A stretch of DNA of 7,994 nt, taken from Cellvibrionales bacterium. GTDB taxonomy: Bacteria > Pseudomonadota > Gammaproteobacteria > Pseudomonadales > UBA7434. The DNA lies in the NCBI GenBank assembly GCA_018668095.1, contig JABIQF010000080.1, positions 1-7,994 on the forward strand, in the 5' to 3' direction. The notes under the pieces were generated by a model. It searched no databases. It saw only the letters and a list, made by a program, of their open reading frames with translations, and was not told the DNA's origin. This document shows positions 1 to 6,565 of the stretch, one piece after another; positions within the stretch are counted from its first letter, which is position 1; each line of letters opens with the position of its first letter. Position numbers and translations under genes: made by a program.

Positions 1-756
1 GGATTATCTGCACAAGATAAGCAGTTAACGACTATCTCAAATAACTTAGCGAATGCTTCAACGGCTGGTTACAAGCGTGATCGCGTTATTTTTGAAGATT
101 TACTCTATCAAATTCAACGTCAGCCGGGTGCACAGTCAGCACAGAATAATCAATTGCCATCGGGTTTGCAGCTAGGTACAGGTGTGCGCGTTGTCGGTAC
201 ACAAAAGCAATTTACCACAGGTAATTTACAAGTTACCGACCAGCCTTTAGATATGGCGATTGATGGTCGTGGTTTTTTTGAAATTCTACAGCCGAATGGC
301 AATACCGCGTATACCCGCAATGGTGAGTTTCATTTAAGCGCTGATGGCGAAATTGTGACAGCAGGTGGCTTGGTGTTAGAGCCATCTATTACTATTCCTG
401 AAGGTGCACAAACGGTCACCATTGGTCAAGATGGAACGGTTTCTGTTTTGATAGCCGGTGAAACAGCACCTACGCAAGTGGGCAATGTGCAGTTAGCAGA
501 CTTTATTAATCCTGCTGGTTTACAGGCAATGGGTTCGAATTTATTTTTAGAGACAGCCTCTAGTGGCGCGGCTCAACAAGGTACGCCAGGTTTAAACGGC
601 TTTGGTGCTATTCGTCAGGGCAGTATTGAAAATTCAAACGTGAATATTGTTGAGGAGCTAGTCAATATGATTACGACTCAGAGAACCTATGAAGTGAATT
701 CAAAAGTATTACAAACAACTGACCAAATGCTGCAGTTTATTACGCAGAATATTTAA
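1..756 (+). CDS. flgG: Flagellar distal rod protein FlgG (5' partial)
   Basis: FlgG forms the distal rod, the axial shaft that crosses the periplasm through the P and L rings to the hook. The frame is open from base 1 with no start codon, and 251 residues are visible. Enteric FlgG is about 260 residues, so only about ten N-terminal residues should lie outside the window. The N-terminal rod signature is seen as NNLANASTAGYKR (visible residues 14-26), followed by FEDLLYQ and the FlgG-typical QPGAQSAQNNQLPSGLQLGTG stretch, which separates it from FlgF and FlgE. A mid-domain GRGFFEI...YTRNGEF block and the C-terminal basal-body domain (VEELVNMITTQRTYEVNSK, then TTDQMLQ) are intact. No cysteines are present, as is usual for exported axial proteins. 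An internal ATG-like start at 154 would remove the essential N-terminal helix and is not the true start. flgH follows after 18 bp, so co-transcription is likely. Confidence 0.97.
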   Translation, partial: GLSAQDKQLTTISNNLANASTAGYKRDRVIFEDLLYQIQRQPGAQSAQNNQLPSGLQLGTGVRVVGTQKQFTTGNLQVTDQPLDMAIDGRGFFEILQPNGNTAYTRNGEFHLSADGEIVTAGGLVLEPSITIPEGAQTVTIGQDGTVSVLIAGETAPTQVGNVQLADFINPAGLQAMGSNLFLETASSGAAQQGTPGLNGFGAIRQGSIENSNVNIVEELVNMITTQRTYEVNSKVLQTTDQMLQFITQNI

Positions 757-762
757 ATCGTT

Positions 763-766
763 AGAG
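763..766 (+). promoter_or_regulatory. Weak Shine-Dalgarno deciding the flgH start
   Basis: AGAG lies 8 nt before the ATG at 775. Two other in-frame starts are upstream, GTG 766 (overlapping this motif) and ATG 769, and neither has a usable ribosome-binding site at normal spacing. A further in-frame ATG at 796 would still leave a complete lipoprotein signal peptide, so the choice of 775 is likely but not certain. Confidence 0.45.
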
Positions 767-774
767 TGATGGTA

Positions 775-1482
775 ATGAAGAAAATACTAATCAAAATGCG
801 TTTTATAAAACTGTTTCAGTTAGCAGTAATATCTCTTTTATTGCTTGGCGGTTGTGCGGTTGTTCCACATGCTGAAAAGCCCGATACCGCTGAATTTGCA
901 CCGGTTGCTGTACCCAGTAAAAGTAACTTGCCGTTGAGTGCTGGCAGCTTGTTTAGCGATGAAGTAGGCGTCAATTTATATGATGATCGACGTGCCTACC
1001 GTGCTGGCGATATTATTACGGTAACGCTCAATGAGCGCACGGTGTCAAGTAAATCGGCAGAAACAAAAATTGATAAAGATGGCAAAGTTGATTTTGGTGA
1101 AGACACGATTTTAGGGAAGTTGGTTGATATTAAAGGTAACTCTTTACTAACCAATGTTGAACAGACGCGTAGTTTTGATGGCTCGGGTGAAACCGATCAG
1201 CAAAATCGTTTGCAAGGCAGTATCGCCGTGACCATTGCCGATGTGTTGCCCAACGGTTTGTTAGTGATTCGTGGTGAAAAATGGATGACCTTAACCAATG
1301 GACAAGAGTTTATTCGCATTAGCGGTTTAATTCGTCCCGATGATGTCGCTTCCAACAATACGGTTTCTTCAACCAAAGTTGCCGATGCACGTATTTCGTA
1401 TAGCGGCACCGGTGATTTAGCTGCAGCCAATAAACAAGGTTGGGCTTCGCGCTTCTTTAATTCTTCTGTCTGGCCTTTTTAG
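775..1482 (+). CDS. flgH: Flagellar L-ring lipoprotein FlgH
   Basis: FlgH forms the L ring, the outer-membrane bushing around the rod. From ATG 775 it is 235 residues, close to the roughly 230 usual for the family. Residues 1-26 are a lipoprotein signal peptide with a basic N-terminus (KK..K.R), a hydrophobic core and a lipobox LGGC, giving lipidated Cys27. The +2 residue is Ala, which agrees with sorting to the outer membrane. Cys27 is the only cysteine. Family hallmarks follow: SLFSDEVGVNLYDDRRAYRAGD, then VTLNERTVSSKSAET, FDGSGETDQQNRLQGS, VLPNGLLVIRGEKWM, RISGLIRPDDV, and the C-terminal block VADARISYSGTGDLAAANKQ followed by GW and a final WPF. GTG 766, ATG 769 and ATG 796 are alternative starts. 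The stop overlaps the ribosome-binding site of flgI, so translation of the two is probably coupled. Confidence 0.96.
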   Translation: MKKILIKMRFIKLFQLAVISLLLLGGCAVVPHAEKPDTAEFAPVAVPSKSNLPLSAGSLFSDEVGVNLYDDRRAYRAGDIITVTLNERTVSSKSAETKIDKDGKVDFGEDTILGKLVDIKGNSLLTNVEQTRSFDGSGETDQQNRLQGSIAVTIADVLPNGLLVIRGEKWMTLTNGQEFIRISGLIRPDDVASNNTVSSTKVADARISYSGTGDLAAANKQGWASRFFNSSVWPF

Positions 1483-1484
1483 GA
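1481..1484 (+). promoter_or_regulatory. Shine-Dalgarno of flgI overlapping the flgH stop
   Basis: AGGA begins inside the flgH TAG stop and sits 8 nt before ATG 1493. An earlier in-frame ATG at 1484 overlaps this AGGA by one base and has no site of its own, so 1493 is the better flgI start. A ribosome-binding site placed on the upstream stop codon fits translational coupling of the L-ring and P-ring genes. Confidence 0.7.
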
Positions 1485-1492
1485 TGCCATTT

Positions 1493-2620
1493 ATGAATCA
1501 TCAATATTATTCAATTAAACGCCTAAGCCATGTATTAATTATGGCTAGTTTACTATTCGTCAGTGTTATCGCACAGGCTGATCGCTTAAAGGATATGGCG
1601 TCTATTGCAGGCGTTAGGTCTAACGCTTTAGTAGGTTATGGTTTAGTGGTTGGTTTGGATGGCTCGGGTGACCAAACATCACAAACGCCTTTTACTACGC
1701 AGTCATTCACTAACATGCTAAAGCAGTTTGGCATTACCACACCAGAAGGTGCGCGTTTTCAGTTAAAAAATGTCGCTGCGGTAGCCATTCATGCTGAAAT
1801 TCCTCCGTTCGCTAAACCAGGCCAAACAATTGATATTACGGTGTCATCTATTGGTAATGCAAAAAGTTTACGCGGTGGCAGTTTGTTAATGGCGCCGTTA
1901 AAAGGCATAGATGGAAAAATTTATGCCTTAGCACAAGGTAACTTAGTGGTAGGTGGTTTTGGTGCCCAAGGAAACGATGGGTCAAAGATTACGGTAAATG
2001 TGCCTAGTGTTGGTCGTATTCCTAACGGTGCAACCGTTGAGCGCATGATTGATAGCGGCTTTGATACGGCAAACAATATTATCTTTAATTTACACCGCTC
2101 TGATTTCACAACAGCGAAACGTGTTGCCGATCGAATCAATACTGTTTTTGGCCCTGATGTCGCGCAAGCTTTAGATGCCGGTTCAATTATTGTGACTTCG
2201 CCTGCAACGGCTGATCAACGAGTGACTTACGTTTCTGTATTAGAAAATCTTGAAATTGAACAAGGCCAAGCTTCTGCAAAAGTGATTATTAATTCTCGTA
2301 CGGGCACCATTGTTGTCGGTAGCAGCGTGAAGGTATCACCGGTGGCGGTAACTCATGGTAGCTTAACCGTCACTGTCGCAGAGAGCGCGGCAGTCAGCCA
2401 GCCTAATGCACTAGCCGGCGGCGAGACAGCGATTGTTGCTGACTCGGGAATAGAAATTGAAGAAGAACGCAACCGTATGTTTTTGTTTGACCCAGGTACG
2501 CAGTTAAACGAAATTGTTAGAGCGGTAAATTTAGTGGGCGCAGCGCCCGGCGATTTAATGGCAATACTTGAAGCCATGAAACAGGCTGGTGCACTTCGTG
2601 CTGAGCTCGTAGTTATATAA
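1493..2620 (+). CDS. flgI: Flagellar P-ring protein FlgI
   Basis: FlgI assembles the P ring in the peptidoglycan layer around the rod. From ATG 1493 it is 375 residues, against about 365 in enterics. Residues 1-29 form a Sec signal peptide with an ALA-X-ALA type cleavage site, IAQA before DRLKDMA. The mature start DRLKDMASIAGVRSNALVGY and the following GLVVGLDGSGDQT are diagnostic of the family. Other conserved blocks are FAKPGQTIDITVSSIG, SLRGGSLLMAPLKG, ALAQGNLVVGG and a C-terminal NRMFLFDPGTQLNEIVRAVN followed by LGALRAELVVI-like sequence (AGALRAELVVI). I see no cysteine anywhere, whereas the enteric protein has a disulfide needed for P-ring stability. The last codons (GTT ATA TAA) form the first unit of the downstream 10-bp repeat. 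The upstream ATG 1484 would add three residues. Confidence 0.97.
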   Translation: MNHQYYSIKRLSHVLIMASLLFVSVIAQADRLKDMASIAGVRSNALVGYGLVVGLDGSGDQTSQTPFTTQSFTNMLKQFGITTPEGARFQLKNVAAVAIHAEIPPFAKPGQTIDITVSSIGNAKSLRGGSLLMAPLKGIDGKIYALAQGNLVVGGFGAQGNDGSKITVNVPSVGRIPNGATVERMIDSGFDTANNIIFNLHRSDFTTAKRVADRINTVFGPDVAQALDAGSIIVTSPATADQRVTYVSVLENLEIEQGQASAKVIINSRTGTIVVGSSVKVSPVAVTHGSLTVTVAESAAVSQPNALAGGETAIVADSGIEIEEERNRMFLFDPGTQLNEIVRAVNLVGAAPGDLMAILEAMKQAGALRAELVVI

Positions 2621-2700
2621 GGTTATATAAGGTTATATAAGGCTATATAGGGTTATATAAGATTATTTAAGACTTTATAAATTTATAGAAACATATTTAA
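2611..2700 (+). repeat. 10-bp tandem repeat, GGTTATATAA family, about nine units
   Basis: Nine consecutive 10-bp units run from 2611 to 2700. The first, AGTTATATAA, contains the flgI stop codon. GGTTATATAA is exact at 2621, 2631 and 2651; GGCTATATAG is at 2641; the units then degrade (GATTATTTAA, GACTTTATAA, ATTTATAGAA, ACATATTTAA). Each good unit carries the self-complementary octamer TTATATAA. Because 10 is not a multiple of 3, successive TAAs at 2618, 2628 and 2638 fall in all three reading frames. The run fills most of the 99-bp flgI-flgJ spacer and contains many TATAAG/TATATA strings that resemble -10 boxes, but I see no convincing -35 partner. No ATG occurs in it on the + strand, so it is not a hidden gene. 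Confidence 0.93.
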
Positions 2701-2704
2701 ACGG

Positions 2705-2716
2705 TTACCTAGGTAA
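2705..2716. promoter_or_regulatory. 12-bp perfect palindrome over the flgJ Shine-Dalgarno
   Basis: TTACCTAGGTAA is perfectly self-complementary and includes the AGG (2711-2713) that serves as flgJ ribosome-binding site, 6 nt before ATG 2720. It could be a protein-binding half-turn site. In RNA it could pair only between molecules, as there is no loop, so a simple hairpin is unlikely. The role as ribosome-binding site is well supported; the role as operator is inference only. Confidence 0.45.
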
Positions 2717-2719
2717 ATT

Positions 2720-3754
2720 ATGTCAGCACTTACATCCACCCATGCTAGCTCGATGTCTGCGTCTACCGCAGCGATGAGTGGTGGCCATAGTTCTGTCTAC
2801 AGTGATCTGCAAGGTTTGCAATCGATTAAGCAGCTTGGTCAGGTTGATGAAGGTGCTGCTTTAACTGAAGTCTCCAAGCAATTTGAATCCATACTCGTCA
2901 ATATGATGTTAAAGAATATGCGTAGTGCAACTAACGTATTTTCTGAGGGCAGTTATCTCGGCGGTGATCAGGTGAGCTTTTATCAAGAAATGCTTGATGA
3001 TCAATGGAGTGTTGAATTAACGCGAGGTGCAGGCTTGGGTTTTGCTGAGCCTATGTCGCGTCAGTTGAGTGGTGAGAAAGCCAATAGCAAAGGTAGCGAT
3101 GTATCGGTGCCAGCTATGTCAATTGAGGAAGTGTTATCGAGTGTGAGAATTACTAAGCAACGCAGTGATTTTATTGCGCCAGTCTCTGCTGGAGCGACGC
3201 TATCTCATACTGACGCATCACCAAGCGCTTCGCCGCGTTTTGATTCGCCAGAAGCGTTTGTTAAAGGTCTTTATGAAAGTGCTCAAAAAGCAGCGAAGGC
3301 TTTGGGTGTTGCGCCAGCTACTTTATTGGCTCAGTCGGCATTAGAAACCGGTTGGGGGCAGCATTTACCGAGTGGTAAAGACGGTCAGCATGGGTTTAAT
3401 TTATTCGGTATTAAAGCCGATGACAGATGGTCCGGTCCGGTCACTCAAGTTGATACTTTAGAATATTTTTCTGGCCAGCCTATTAAAGTGAATGCATCTT
3501 TTCGTCAGTATGGTTCCTTTGAGCAAAGCTTCAATGATTATGCTGAATTTGTCAGTTCGCAGTCTCGTTATCAGCCAGCTTTGGAAAAAGCCTCTGATGC
3601 AGCGGGGTATATCCAAGCACTACAGCAAGCCGGTTATGCAACCGATCCAAAATACGCTGAAAAAGTACAAGGCATTCTTAATCGTGATGTCTTTAAAAAG
3701 GAATCGTTAGATGCCACGTTGGTTTCATTGTCTGAGCAACAGCCTCATGGATAA
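2720..3754 (+). CDS. flgJ: FlgJ, rod cap and peptidoglycan-hydrolysing glucosaminidase
   Basis: FlgJ caps the growing rod in the periplasm and cuts peptidoglycan so the rod can pass. At 344 residues it is slightly longer than the enteric protein (about 313-316). The N-terminal rod-binding domain spans about residues 45-115, with EVSKQFESILVNMMLKNMR followed by GGDQVSFYQEMLDDQ and RGAGLGFAE. A Ser/Ala-rich linker of about 60 residues (118-175) joins it to a GH73 glucosaminidase domain (about 176-322). That domain carries LLAQSALETGWGQ, where Glu209 aligns with the catalytic glutamate, then FNLFGIKA, FRQYGSFEQSFNDY and the family end motif AGYATDPKYAEKV. This dual-domain form is typical of beta- and gammaproteobacteria; many other bacteria have only the rod-cap half. 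There is no Sec signal, as expected for export through the flagellar type III apparatus. A tail of about 22 residues follows the enzyme domain, and the gene ends at the 12-bp tandem repeat. Confidence 0.96.
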   Translation: MSALTSTHASSMSASTAAMSGGHSSVYSDLQGLQSIKQLGQVDEGAALTEVSKQFESILVNMMLKNMRSATNVFSEGSYLGGDQVSFYQEMLDDQWSVELTRGAGLGFAEPMSRQLSGEKANSKGSDVSVPAMSIEEVLSSVRITKQRSDFIAPVSAGATLSHTDASPSASPRFDSPEAFVKGLYESAQKAAKALGVAPATLLAQSALETGWGQHLPSGKDGQHGFNLFGIKADDRWSGPVTQVDTLEYFSGQPIKVNASFRQYGSFEQSFNDYAEFVSSQSRYQPALEKASDAAGYIQALQQAGYATDPKYAEKVQGILNRDVFKKESLDATLVSLSEQQPHG

Positions 3755-3800
3755 TTGTCGTATGAATTGTCGTATGAATTGTCGTATGAATAGACGTCAT
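3753..3800 (+). repeat. 12-bp tandem repeat AATTGTCGTATG, three exact units plus one degenerate
   Basis: Exact units lie at 3753-3764, 3765-3776 and 3777-3788, followed by a diverged unit AATAGACGTCAT (3789-3800). The first unit starts on the last two bases of the flgJ TAA. The array takes up most of the 72-bp flgJ-flgK spacer. The unit length is a multiple of 3, so frames persist: past the flgJ stop its own frame would read (LSYE)x3 before TAG 3791, and the +1 frame reads MNCR repeats (see the micro-ORF). The units are directly adjacent with no spacers, so it is not CRISPR. Confidence 0.95.
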
Positions 3801-3827
3801 ATCGATAGTCAGGATCGAGGTCAATAA
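3762..3827 (+). CDS. Possible 21-codon leader micro-ORF overlapping flgK
   Basis: An ATG 7 nt after the flgJ stop opens a 21-codon frame beginning MNCRMNCRMNRR and ending at TAA 3825-3827. The final A of that stop is the first base of the flgK ATG, giving the overlap TAATG. A weak GGA (3749-3751) lies about 10 nt upstream, and reinitiation by ribosomes finishing flgJ is also possible. The peptide is basic and has two cysteines, unlike the surrounding cysteine-poor flagellar proteins. It resembles no family I know. It may be only a by-product of the repeat, but its arrangement would couple flgJ and flgK translation. Two more in-frame ATGs (3774, 3786) could also start it. Confidence 0.25.
   Translation: MNCRMNCRMNRRHIDSQDRGQ
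3817..3820 (+). promoter_or_regulatory. Shine-Dalgarno of flgK
   Basis: GAGG lies 6 nt before the flgK ATG at 3827, with a second purine run CAGGA at 3810-3814. The site falls within the 3' end of the micro-ORF, so ribosomes reading the micro-ORF would pass over it. CAGGA resembles the core of CsrA/RsmA binding sites, but one short match is not evidence of regulation. Confidence 0.6.
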
Positions 3828-6517
3828 TGGGATTGCTCAATATCGGAGTGACAGGTTTACTTGCCAGCCAAACGGCAATTAATACCACCGGTCATAATAT
3901 TGCTAACGCCAATGTCCAGGGGTATAGCCGGCAAGAGGTAGTGCTCGAAACCAATGCGCCCCGATTTGGTGGCGGCGGTTTTGTCGGCAATGGTGTTGAG
4001 GTCGAAACTATTCGACGTATTACCAATGAGTTTATTACCCAGCAGTTACGCACAGATACGGCAAACTTTGCCGAGTTAGATGCTTTTGCGACACAAATAA
4101 GTCAGTTAGATTCTGTTATTGCTGGCGCTAATACCGGTTTAACGGCGGCGTTAGATAGTTTTTTCTCTTCGTTACAGGCGGTTGCTGATTCGCCGACTTC
4201 TTTGCCAGCACGGCAATTAGTATTAAGTGAAGGTGAGCGTTTAGCGCAACGATTTAATGTATTGCAATCGGGCATCAATGCGCAAACCGATAATGTTAAT
4301 GGTCAGATACGCTCAATAGGTTCTGAGGTTGATCAGCTCGCGCAAAGCATTGCTAAGTTAAATGGTGATATTGCTGCGGCACAAGGTTTTTCAACGTCTG
4401 ATCAAGTCAATGACTTGTTAGATCGCCGAGAAGAAGCATTACGTCAGCTTTCTGAATTAGTGTCGTTTAGTACTTCAGAGCAAGACGGCAATATTATTAA
4501 TGTCTTTGTCGGTGGCGGACAACCGTTAGTGTTAGGCAGTAATTCAAATCGTGTTGTGACGATGGATAATCCATTGGATGCCAGTCGAACTGAGTTAGCT
4601 ATTGATGTGAATAACAATCTACAAATGGTCACGGATAGCTTTTCTGGCGGTAAATTAGGTGGGTTACTCCGTTATCGCGATAATATATTAGATTCTGTTC
4701 AAGGTAATGTCGGTGTCTTAGCGTTGGCAGTGACCGATATGTTTAATGCTCAGCATCGCGCGGGTATTGATTTAAACAGTCAGCAAGGTATCGATTTTTT
4801 CACGCCGATTAATACCGATGCCTTGATGCGAGATCGTATAAAAGCCTCCAGTAATAATGGTTTTCCAAATGATCGAGTAGCCACGGTTTCAATTGATAAT
4901 ATTTCAGAGCTTGCCGGCAGTAACTATCGATTAAACTTAGGTGGCTCGGGGACATTGAATTACACCTTAGTGCGTGCCAGTGATCAAACCGTTGTCTCAA
5001 GTGGTATGTTGTCGAGTAGTTTTCCACAGACAATCATGACCGACCAAGGTTTTTCGATTAACTTAAGCTCAGGCAGTTTTCAAAACAGCGATAGTTTTTT
5101 GATCAGTCCGTCATTATCTGCTGCTGAAAGCATGGCTTTAAATGTTCAAGATACGGCATCATTGGCTTTAGGTTCGCCGATTATTGCGGGTGCCAGTTTA
5201 GGCAATACGGGTACAGGGGTTATTACTCAGGGTGGAATTATTCGAGTTGGTGAGATTGATTCGCAAAATTTACCAGCCTTCGCTACCGCGGGCCAATTGT
5301 CACCGCCTTTATTGATTCGTTTTACTAGTGCATCTACTTATGATGTTTTAGATAACAGTGATCCGCTGAATCCGCAAAATCTCAGTCCGCCGTTAAGAAA
5401 TCAAACCTTTGCGCCGAATCAAAGTAATAATTTATTACCTCAAGATTTAAGTGCGACTTATATATCAACGTCGGCAGCACATGTATTTGGTGCACAGGTA
5501 GGGATTATAGGCAGTGGTGTGAGTAACGGTTACCCCGATCCTAATCCATTGATTACCTCTGAGACCATTACGGTTAACACGGTGAATGCGGCGACAGGTT
5601 CTACCAGTGTTACCTCAGTGAATTTATTAGCCGGGGAGTCGGCAGCAACAGCTGCAGCACGTATTAATACATTGAATGGTGTAACGGCAACCGCCAACAC
5701 TTCGGCTACGTTAAATATTGTTGATGACGGTGATTCGGGTTTACTACGAATTCGTTTTAATGGTGTAACGTTAACTGATCCTGCATTAGGTGCAGTGCCT
5801 AATCCTTTAACGAGTGATTTTCTTGCAGAGCGTATTAACCAGGTGTTTGCCGGCAGTGGCACTAGCGCAAGCAGTGATGGTACCTTGCTAACCGTGCGCT
5901 CTGTTAATGGTGCGGACTTACGCTTTGAAGAATTTGGTAGTGATCCTAATGATCGCCTAGAAATCGTTAATATAAATGGCGCAGCGACGAACGTTTTCGT
6001 TTTTAATAATCAAGAAGCGGTTGTGGGTGGCACCATTGATGTTATTACGGATGCGGGATCGACTATTAGTACGTCGGGTGGTTTGTTTACCAATCCAACG
6101 CCGCAGCCATTGCCGGTTTATTTGGGTTATCAAGTGAGTCTTGCGGGTTCGCCCGATGTCGGTGATACTTTCTCCATTGGTTTTAATGATTCGGGCGCGG
6201 GTGATAATCGTAATGCATTGGCTTTAGCCAGCTTACAAACGGCCGATATACTCGATAATGGTTCCTTGAGTATTGCGCAAGGTTATAGTCAGTTAGTGGC
6301 TCAAGTAGGATCGCAAACCGGTGCTGCGAATATTGATCGTGAAGCCGTGCAGTCGCTATTATTTCAAACCACAGCAAGACGCGATTCTGTAGCCGGCGTC
6401 AACCTTGATGAAGAAGCTGCACGTTTAATACAGTTCCAACAGTCATACACTGCTTCGGCGCAAATTATTACTGTGGCAAGAGAGATTTTTGATACCTTAT
6501 TAGGTGCATTTCGTTAG
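3827..6517 (+). CDS. flgK: Hook-associated protein 1 FlgK, enlarged form
   Basis: FlgK (HAP1) is the first of the two junction proteins between hook and filament, exported by the flagellar type III system. At 896 residues it is far longer than the 547-residue Salmonella protein. The N-terminal signature is GLLNIGVTGLLASQTAINTT followed by GHNIANANVQGYSRQ (residues 2-36), then a helical D1 region to about residue 345 (RREEALRQLSELV, GGQPLVLG, GGKLGGLLRYRDNILD). The C-terminal part from about 790 (GAGDNRNALALASLQT, then GVNLDEEAARLIQFQQSYTA to the end) completes the coiled D0/D1 core. Residues about 350-430 form a D2-like beta module (NYRLNL...DGFSINLSSG-like sequence ending SDSFLISP). Residues about 575-700 contain two stretches resembling flagellin IN motifs (NLLAGESAATAAARINTLNG and FLAERINQVFAGSG followed by LLTVRSVNGADL). 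No cysteines are present. No frameshift or stop disrupts the frame, so the enlargement looks genuine. Confidence 0.96.
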   Translation: MGLLNIGVTGLLASQTAINTTGHNIANANVQGYSRQEVVLETNAPRFGGGGFVGNGVEVETIRRITNEFITQQLRTDTANFAELDAFATQISQLDSVIAGANTGLTAALDSFFSSLQAVADSPTSLPARQLVLSEGERLAQRFNVLQSGINAQTDNVNGQIRSIGSEVDQLAQSIAKLNGDIAAAQGFSTSDQVNDLLDRREEALRQLSELVSFSTSEQDGNIINVFVGGGQPLVLGSNSNRVVTMDNPLDASRTELAIDVNNNLQMVTDSFSGGKLGGLLRYRDNILDSVQGNVGVLALAVTDMFNAQHRAGIDLNSQQGIDFFTPINTDALMRDRIKASSNNGFPNDRVATVSIDNISELAGSNYRLNLGGSGTLNYTLVRASDQTVVSSGMLSSSFPQTIMTDQGFSINLSSGSFQNSDSFLISPSLSAAESMALNVQDTASLALGSPIIAGASLGNTGTGVITQGGIIRVGEIDSQNLPAFATAGQLSPPLLIRFTSASTYDVLDNSDPLNPQNLSPPLRNQTFAPNQSNNLLPQDLSATYISTSAAHVFGAQVGIIGSGVSNGYPDPNPLITSETITVNTVNAATGSTSVTSVNLLAGESAATAAARINTLNGVTATANTSATLNIVDDGDSGLLRIRFNGVTLTDPALGAVPNPLTSDFLAERINQVFAGSGTSASSDGTLLTVRSVNGADLRFEEFGSDPNDRLEIVNINGAATNVFVFNNQEAVVGGTIDVITDAGSTISTSGGLFTNPTPQPLPVYLGYQVSLAGSPDVGDTFSIGFNDSGAGDNRNALALASLQTADILDNGSLSIAQGYSQLVAQVGSQTGAANIDREAVQSLLFQTTARRDSVAGVNLDEEAARLIQFQQSYTASAQIITVAREIFDTLLGAFR

Positions 6518-6534
6518 GTTTCGTTTTTAGCGTT
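6509..6534 (+). repeat. Short imperfect direct repeat at the flgK stop
   Basis: TTTCGTTAGG, which contains the flgK TAG stop, is followed at once by TTTCGTTTTTAG, a near copy with a few extra Ts and again ending in TAG. The 48-bp spacer continues with AT-rich sequence including the palindrome TTAATTAA (6536-6543). The repeat is short and could be chance, but it begins at a stop codon like the two stronger arrays upstream. Confidence 0.4.
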
Positions 6535-6555
6535 TTAATTAATAAACACTTAAAA

Positions 6556-6560
6556 AGTGG
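6556..6560 (+). promoter_or_regulatory. Shine-Dalgarno deciding the flgL start
   Basis: AGTGG lies 5 nt before ATG 6566. An in-frame GTG at 6557 lies inside this motif and has nothing suitable upstream, so it is not the start. The motif is also the right arm of a small inverted repeat CACTT-AAA-AAGTG (6547-6559), too weak to call a regulatory hairpin. Confidence 0.55.
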
Positions 6561-6565
6561 GTTTT

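Noticed and set aside
154..756. A complete short FlgG-like gene starting at 154
   Set aside because: The same frame is open back to base 1 and encodes the conserved FlgG N-terminus, so the gene is simply cut by the window edge.
2611..2700. Sigma-70 promoter for flgJ within the TATAA-rich repeat
   Set aside because: The -10-like strings are a product of the repeat, and no TTGACA-like box is suitably placed; kept only as a possibility.
3492..3710. A + strand open frame of 72 codons within flgJ
   Set aside because: It overlaps the GH73 domain in another frame, and I recognise no domain in it.
3753..3800. CRISPR-like array
   Set aside because: The repeats are 12 bp and directly adjacent, with no unique spacers and no cas genes.
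3782..3808. Sigma-28 promoter for flgK, as in enteric bacteria
   Set aside because: ATCGATAG matches only 5 of 8 bases of the -10 GCCGATAA, and no TAAA lies at the required distance upstream.
1197..5862. Minus-strand open frames inside flgH, flgI and flgK (for example 1197-1430, 1921-2139, 2353-2577, 5530-5862)
   Set aside because: Each lies opposite a well-conserved flagellar gene, has no family resemblance, and mirrors the codon pattern of the sense gene.
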